From contig NZ_JALKFT010000023.1 of the NCBI RefSeq assembly GCF_023242945.1, positions 1-64,000 on the forward strand: a DNA stretch of 64,000 bases, given 5' to 3'. The translations under genes were made by a program, and so were the position numbers. Below the pieces are notes generated by a model that was not told where the DNA came from, ran no database searches, and was given only the letters and a program-made list of their open reading frames with translations. Shown here piece by piece: positions 59,545 to 64,000 of the stretch (positions are counted from its first letter, which is position 1; each line of letters begins with the position of its first letter). This DNA is from Frankia umida (lineage in GTDB: Bacteria > Actinomycetota > Actinomycetes > Frankiales > Frankiaceae).

Positions 59545-60411
59545 TCAGGACCTGCGGCGCGGGGTGTGCCAGGAGCCGATGGCCAGCCGGGCGGCCAGGC
59601 CGAACAGCCAGAACAGCGCCAGTCCGAACAGGGCCGAGACCATGATCGCGGCGAACAGTGGTGCGGACTGGAGACGCTGGGTGTAGTCGTCGATGAGGCT
59701 GCCCAGGCCCCGCTGCCCCTGACGGAAGAAGAAGTCACCGACGATCGCGCCGATGACCGACAGGCCGGCGGAGATACGGAGCCCGGTGAACACCGCGGGC
59801 AGCGCGCTGGGGACCTCGAGGTACACGAGCCTGGCCCAGCGGCCGGCCTGGCGCAGCGTGAACAGGTCATGCTGCCCGGCGTCGGTTGACTGGAGCCCGA
59901 ACAGGGTGTTCGTGATGATGGGGAACAGCGCGACCAGGACGCACACGACGGTACGTGACCAGAAGCCGTAGCCCAGCCAGAACCCGATCAGCGGCACGAT
60001 CGCGAGGATGGGGATCGTCTGGAGTGCCACCGCCCAGGGGTAGAACGACCGCTCGATCCAACCCGCCTGGCTCATCAGCACGGCGAAGACCATCCCGAGG
60101 GCGGCGGCGATGGCGAGCCCCACGAGCGCGACCTTCGCCGTCGCGCCCAGCGCCACCAGGGTCTCGTGGAAGGTGGTCCAGTCCCCGAACCCGTCGGTGA
60201 CGACCTCGTGTGGTGGCGGCAGCAGGAAACGCCGGCGGGGCGCCAGCGCGAGGTAGGTCACGGCGTACCAGATGCCGATGACGACTGCCAGGACCACCAG
60301 TGGCGGCCCGGCTCGTCGCACCGCACGCACCGCACGCACCGCACGCACCGCACGGGCCGCACGGGCCGCACGCATCGCATCGGCCGCGCGGCGCGGTTCG
60401 GTCGCCATCAC
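59545..60411 (-). CDS. ssuC-like: ABC transporter permease (SsuC/TauC type)
   Basis: A 288-residue membrane protein with about six helices. The cytoplasmic EAA-like loop is seen in VYLEVPSALPAVFTGLRISA near residue 205, as in nitrate/sulfonate/taurine permeases. The N-terminus contains Val-Arg-Ala repeats encoded by 9-bp tandem units. The start overlaps the ATPase gene stop (GTG/ATG around TGA). Forms an importer with the ATPase downstream of it and probably the binding protein at 63185. Confidence 0.88.
   Translation of the reverse strand: MMATEPRRAADAMRAARAARAVRAVRAVRAVRRAGPPLVVLAVVIGIWYAVTYLALAPRRRFLLPPPHEVVTDGFGDWTTFHETLVALGATAKVALVGLAIAAALGMVFAVLMSQAGWIERSFYPWAVALQTIPILAIVPLIGFWLGYGFWSRTVVCVLVALFPIITNTLFGLQSTDAGQHDLFTLRQAGRWARLVYLEVPSALPAVFTGLRISAGLSVIGAIVGDFFFRQGQRGLGSLIDDYTQRLQSAPLFAAIMVSALFGLALFWLFGLAARLAIGSWHTPRRRS
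60320..60377. repeat. 9-bp in-frame tandem repeat in permease gene
   Basis: Three perfect copies of ACCGCACGC followed by degenerate units, encoding Ala-Val-Arg repeats at the permease N-terminus. Confidence 0.85.
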
Positions 60412-61154
60412 GTGAACGACTCCGCCAGCGCCGCCGAGACGGTCCGGGCGACCTCGCCGAAGGCGGCGTCAAAGCGCAGGTCAGCGGGCCGCGGGTAGGG
60501 GAACGGGACGTCGATCTGTGCGACCACTCGCCCTGGTCGGGCGGACAGGACGACGACCCGACGAGCCAGCCACACCGCCTCGGTGACCGAATGGGTGACG
60601 AACAGGCCCGCGAACCGTTCCCGGATGTGCAGCCGCTGCACCTGCTCACCGAGGCGCTGCCGGGTGATCTCGTCCACCGCGCCGAACGGCTCGTCGAAAA
60701 GCAGCAGTGATGGCCGTACCGTGAGTGAGCGGGCGAGGGAGACCCGCATCCGCATGCCGCCGGACAGCGCGGCCGGTCGGTGGTGCTCGAACCCCTCGAG
60801 TTCGGCGAGGGAGATGGCCGCGGCGACGAGCGCGCGCCGCTGGCTCCTCGGCAGGTGGTCAAGCTGGGCGAACAGCCCGACATTGCTCTCGACGGTGCGC
60901 CACGGCAGGAGCGTCGGATCCTGAAAGACGTAGCCGGGAGCATCAGGCCCGTGAGCAGTCGTCCCGCTGGATGGTTCGGTCAACCCCGACGCGATTCGCA
61001 GCAGCGTGGACTTTCCCGAACCCGACGGTCCGACCACCGTCACGAACTCACCGTCGGCGACCGTGAATGACACTCCCCGTAGCGCGGCGGTACCGTCCGG
61101 GAAAGTTTTTCCCACATCGTCGAACGCCAATGCGATTCCCGGCACAGTGGACAC
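60408..61154 (-). CDS. ssuB-like: ABC transporter ATP-binding protein (SsuB/TauB type)
   Basis: A 248-residue ATPase: Walker A GPSGSGKST, signature LSGGMRMRVSLARSL and Walker B LLLFDEPFGAVD, followed by the H-loop FVTHSVTEA. GTG 61154 follows GAGGGGAGAG; an earlier in-frame start at 61211 is less likely. Couples to the permease by a stop/start overlap. Substrates of this class are sulfonates, nitrate, taurine or pyrimidine precursors. It is divergent from the XRE regulator, which might control it. Confidence 0.9.
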   Translation of the reverse strand: MSTVPGIALAFDDVGKTFPDGTAALRGVSFTVADGEFVTVVGPSGSGKSTLLRIASGLTEPSSGTTAHGPDAPGYVFQDPTLLPWRTVESNVGLFAQLDHLPRSQRRALVAAAISLAELEGFEHHRPAALSGGMRMRVSLARSLTVRPSLLLFDEPFGAVDEITRQRLGEQVQRLHIRERFAGLFVTHSVTEAVWLARRVVVLSARPGRVVAQIDVPFPYPRPADLRFDAAFGEVARTVSAALAESFT

Positions 61155-61350
61155 CGACTCTCCCCTCTGGCGCAGGATCCTGTGGTCGTGAGGACGGGTG
61201 CCGGCGGCCACCTGCTGGTGTCCTTGGCTGAGCGGATCGTAGCCCCCGGTGCAGAGCCTTCTGAGCGCACTCCGAACGTCTGGCCTCCATCATCATCCAG
61301 TATGCTGAGGGGAAACCTGCCGGGCGCAGGTGCCGGGTGAAGGCGGGGTA

Positions 61351-62220
61351 ATGACGCTGCAACGGGCGGGTGGGCCGATCGTGCGCCGCGTTGTACTGGG
61401 TACACAGCTGCGTCGACTTCGCGAGGCGAAGGGCATTAGCCGGTCGGAGGCCGGCTACAGCATTCGGGCATCCGATTCGAAGATCAGTCGACTGGAACTG
61501 GGTCGGGTCAGCTTCAAGGAACGCGATGTGGCCGACCTGCTCACCCTGTATGGCGTGACGGAGGAGAAAGACCGCGCGCCGCTGCTCGAGCTCACCCGCG
61601 AGGCGAACGAGCCGGGCTGGTGGCAGGGGTTCACCGATGTGATGCCGGGCTGGTTTCAGCCGTACCTGGGCCTGGAGGAAGCGGCGATCCTGATCCGCAC
61701 CTACGAGCTTCAGTTCATCCCCGGGCTCCTGCAGACCAGGGACTACGCCCGCGCCGTCATAGGCGGTGCTCGCCAGACAGACGCCGCCGACGTGATCGAA
61801 CGTCGGGTACAGGCACGGATGAGTCGGCAGACCGTTCTCGACCGGGCGGACTCGCCCCGACTCTGGGCGATCATCGACGAGGCGGCGCTGCGCCGCCCGG
61901 TCGGCGGGCCGGAGGTCATGCAGGCCCAGCTCAAACACCTGATCGCGCTGACTGCGAAATCGAACATCACCATCCAGGTGATTCCGTTCAGCGGCGGCCC
62001 CCATCCCGCCGAAGGTGGCTCGTTCAGCATTCTGCGGTTCGGTGAGCCGGATATCGCCGATGTCGTCTACCTGGAGCATCTGACAGGCGCCATCTACCTC
62101 GACAAGCCGGAGGACCTCACGCGCTACACGCTCACCATGGACAATCTGGCGCTCAAGAGCACAACGCCTGGTGAGACCGCGGAAACCATCGAGCAGATTA
62201 TCTTATACCACGCCATCTGA
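61351..62220 (+). CDS. XRE-family regulator with DUF5753
   Basis: A 289-residue protein: an N-terminal Cro/C1 helix-turn-helix (GTQLRRLREAKGISRSEAGY, then DSKISRLELGRVSF) and a C-terminal DUF5753 domain (PGWWQGFTDVMPGWFQPYLG to the end). ATG 61351 gives the usual length; GTG 61330 is in frame upstream. This group is abundant in Streptomyces and Frankia, usually beside a small DUF397 gene, none of which is seen here. The gene lies between the ABC ATPase and the methyltransferase. Confidence 0.92.
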   Translation: MTLQRAGGPIVRRVVLGTQLRRLREAKGISRSEAGYSIRASDSKISRLELGRVSFKERDVADLLTLYGVTEEKDRAPLLELTREANEPGWWQGFTDVMPGWFQPYLGLEEAAILIRTYELQFIPGLLQTRDYARAVIGGARQTDAADVIERRVQARMSRQTVLDRADSPRLWAIIDEAALRRPVGGPEVMQAQLKHLIALTAKSNITIQVIPFSGGPHPAEGGSFSILRFGEPDIADVVYLEHLTGAIYLDKPEDLTRYTLTMDNLALKSTTPGETAETIEQIILYHAI

Positions 62221-62248
62221 CGCCCGTCCTCGACTCGAGAACGTGGCG

Positions 62249-63046
62249 TCAGGGCTTCCGGCCGACGCCGCACAGGTCATCGATCGCCACCGGCGGCTCG
62301 GCCGCGGGGTTCGGCCGCCACAACGGGGTCGAGACCAGCCCCGGTTCGACGAGTTCGAAACCGTCGAGGAAACGGGCCACCTGCTCGGGAGTACGCATGT
62401 GGTACGGGAACTTCTCGTGCGCGTGGAGATCGTGGATGGAATCGGCCCGCTCCTCGCCCATGACGGCGTAGGTGCCGTCCTTGAACACCAGGTAGCTGCC
62501 GGTGGGAAGGGCGTCGTGCAGTTCGCGCACGATCGCGTAGGCCTCGTCGAGGTCGGCCACGTTCCCCATGATCCCGAGCATGATCAGACCGATCGGCTGG
62601 GTGAAGTCCAAGGTCTCGCGGGCGGCCTGAAGAATCTTCTTCGGCTCGCGGACGTCGGCATCGACGTAGTTGGTGACGCCCTCGGGGGCGCTCACCAGCA
62701 GCGCCCGCGCGTGCAGCAGGACCAGCGGATCATGATCGACGTAGACGATCCGGGAGTCGGGGGCGATCCGCTGCGCCACCTCGTGGGTGTTGTCCGCCGT
62801 CGGCAGACCGGTGCCGATGTCGAGGAACTGCCGGATACCGACCTCGCCGGCCAGATGGGTGACCGCGCGGCCGAGGAAGGCCCGGGCCTGCCGGGCGATC
62901 TGCACGATCTCGGGAAGCAGCTCGTAGAGCCGGTCGCCGAACTCGCGATCGACGGGATAGTGGTCCTTACCGCCCAGCCAGTAGTTCCACACCCGCGCCG
63001 AATGCGGCACGGTGATGTCGACAGCGGGTGCCGAAGCCTCGCTCAT
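62249..63046 (-). CDS. DUF574-type SAM-dependent methyltransferase
   Basis: A 265-residue protein of the actinobacterial methyltransferase family (PF04672). The N-terminal signature SARVWNYWLGGKDHYPVDRE and the SAM-binding IRQFLDIGTGLPTADNTHEV, followed by VDHDPLVL, are present. The family occurs in dozens of copies in Streptomyces and Frankia, very often adjacent to XRE/DUF5753 genes, as here, but its substrate is unknown. It is convergent with the XRE gene. Confidence 0.92.
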   Translation of the reverse strand: MSEASAPAVDITVPHSARVWNYWLGGKDHYPVDREFGDRLYELLPEIVQIARQARAFLGRAVTHLAGEVGIRQFLDIGTGLPTADNTHEVAQRIAPDSRIVYVDHDPLVLLHARALLVSAPEGVTNYVDADVREPKKILQAARETLDFTQPIGLIMLGIMGNVADLDEAYAIVRELHDALPTGSYLVFKDGTYAVMGEERADSIHDLHAHEKFPYHMRTPEQVARFLDGFELVEPGLVSTPLWRPNPAAEPPVAIDDLCGVGRKP

Positions 63047-63184
63047 GGGTGACGTTCCCTTCGCCGTGTGGCTGACGGACCCCGATGTCGGGTGTCGGGG
63101 ACCGTCCGGGGCGTTTCCGCCCCGGACGCCGCTTTCTTCCGCTGCCGTGCCGTGCCGTGCCGTCGCCTGTGTCGACGTCGTTCG

Positions 63185-64000
63185 CTACTTCAGGGCCACC
63201 GTCTTGTCGAGGAACTCGTTGGTCACCAGATCCGACGCGGCCAGCCCCGCCTTCGGCGCGCTGCCCTTCGCGGCGAAGACCGGGACGAGCCGACCGATCA
63301 GCTTGTCCACCCGGGCCGAATCGAAGCTGCCCAGCACCCCGTCGTTGCCGTTGGCGATCAGTCCGAGCTTCTTCTGGGTGGCGTTTCCGTACTCGAGAAG
63401 GCCCGCCGAGAGGGTGAACCCTCCGGTGTGCAGGGTACTGACGACCTTCAGGATGAGCTTGTTCACCGGCGCCGGGTCGGCGACGTAGTCCCGCTGCGCC
63501 TGCTGCAACAGGGGTACCAGCTTGGCGAGGCAGGCGCGCTGGGACGACACCTTGTCCGCCCGGACGGCGAGGGCCGAGATGTACGCCGGGTACTCGTCCT
63601 GGAGAAGCAGTTGCTTCACCGGCTTGCCCCAGGCCTTGACGTCGTGCTCGAGCAGGTAGGGCTCGTTCGTGACGAACGCCTGCTGCGCGATCTTGCCGTC
63701 GGCGGCGACGAACCGGTCGGGCGAACCCTGATAGGAGGTGTCGACCTGGGTCTTGTTCAGCAGCCCCTCCCGGACGAAGACATCGGGAAAGGACGTCCCA
63801 CTCGCACTGGCCAACACCGTCGCGCCCGAGTCACGAACCTGGGCGACGCTGGTGAAGTTCCACTCCGGGTTACCCCAGATCAACGCCAACGGAGATTTCT
63901 CATAGGGCGCGAAGACAGCGACCGACCGCTGCTTCCCGGAGGCCTGCACGGCTTCGTCCGTGCCCACATAGCCGGCCAGGATGCTGTCGTCCTGAGCGAG
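63185..64000 (-). CDS. ssuA-like: ABC transporter substrate-binding protein (NMT1/SsuA type), partial
   Basis: The C-terminal 270 or so residues of a periplasmic binding protein; the frame is still open at the window end, so the start lies outside. GNPEWNFTSVAQVRDSGATV leads to ASASGTSFPDVFV, then KTQVDTSYQGSPDRFVAADG, typical of the nitrate/sulfonate/thiamine-precursor class. Same orientation as the permease and ATPase at 59545-61154, suggesting that these formed one importer operon. Confidence 0.88.
   Translation of the reverse strand, partial: LAQDDSILAGYVGTDEAVQASGKQRSVAVFAPYEKSPLALIWGNPEWNFTSVAQVRDSGATVLASASGTSFPDVFVREGLLNKTQVDTSYQGSPDRFVAADGKIAQQAFVTNEPYLLEHDVKAWGKPVKQLLLQDEYPAYISALAVRADKVSSQRACLAKLVPLLQQAQRDYVADPAPVNKLILKVVSTLHTGGFTLSAGLLEYGNATQKKLGLIANGNDGVLGSFDSARVDKLIGRLVPVFAAKGSAPKAGLAASDLVTNEFLDKTVALK

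Overview
The window is GC-rich actinobacterial DNA with many GTG starts and start/stop overlaps. Its content (several CaiB/BaiF-type CoA transferases, MaoC hydratases, many SDR and TetR genes, an XRE/DUF5753 regulator beside a DUF574-type methyltransferase, and IS1380, IS701 and IS5 elements) fits a Frankia-like soil or symbiotic actinomycete. That taxonomic placement is inference; no rRNA or species marker is present. The only RNA gene is an initiator tRNA-Met at about 40.1 kb.

Layout. 0.5-2.6 kb: a LysR regulator divergent from an ACMSD-like amidohydrolase. 2.4-4.8 kb: the 3' part of a DHA2-type MFS exporter cut by a chimeric IS701/IS5 transposase. 4.8-22.4 kb: a large acyl-CoA catabolic region. 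It holds a branched-chain-type substrate-binding lipoprotein, a broken acyl-CoA synthetase, a cyclase-family hydrolase, an operon of two MaoC hot-dog proteins, an enoyl-CoA hydratase and an alpha-methylacyl-CoA racemase, an aldo/keto reductase, a FadD-type ligase, a hot-dog thioesterase, a TetR regulator, a thiolase with an HSD17B4-like SDR, an ACAD10/11-like acyl-CoA dehydrogenase with its kinase-like partner, and another SDR. Five copies of one 19-bp motif lie at promoter positions here, one of them in front of the TetR gene, which suggests a single regulon. 22.4-31.4 kb: a PucR regulator, an HSL-type esterase, a membrane diguanylate cyclase, a frameshifted Baeyer-Villiger-type monooxygenase, a UspA protein and many gene remnants. 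31.4-37 kb: two SDR/SnoaL gene sets, one including a dehydrogenase-SnoaL fusion, with two TetR regulators. 37.5-39.5 kb: an IS1380-family element inserted in a SARP/BTAD regulator remnant with a visible CTAA target duplication. 41-48 kb: truncated ADH and ACAD fragments, then a TetR/CoA transferase/conserved protein/UGSC-family operon, divergent across a perfect palindrome from a second CoA transferase. 48-64 kb: a membrane-anchored Mrr-like nuclease, a sigma/anti-sigma pair, an FAD oxidoreductase with a divergent TetR, a two-component system, an exporter-type ABC protein, a secreted DUF11-type protein, and a SsuABC/TauABC-type importer whose binding-protein gene is separated from the ATPase and permease by an XRE/methyltransferase pair and runs off the window end.

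A striking feature is decay. I count about fifteen truncated, frameshifted or chimeric genes, many recognisable only as C-terminal stubs (PucR, thiolase, amidohydrolase, HepT-like, SGNH hydrolase, SARP). The intact genes mostly serve CoA-thioester chemistry: ligase, dehydrogenase, hydratases, SDR, thiolase, racemase and CoA transferases. They would suit breakdown of branched or alicyclic carboxylic acids, but the actual substrate cannot be read from the sequence.
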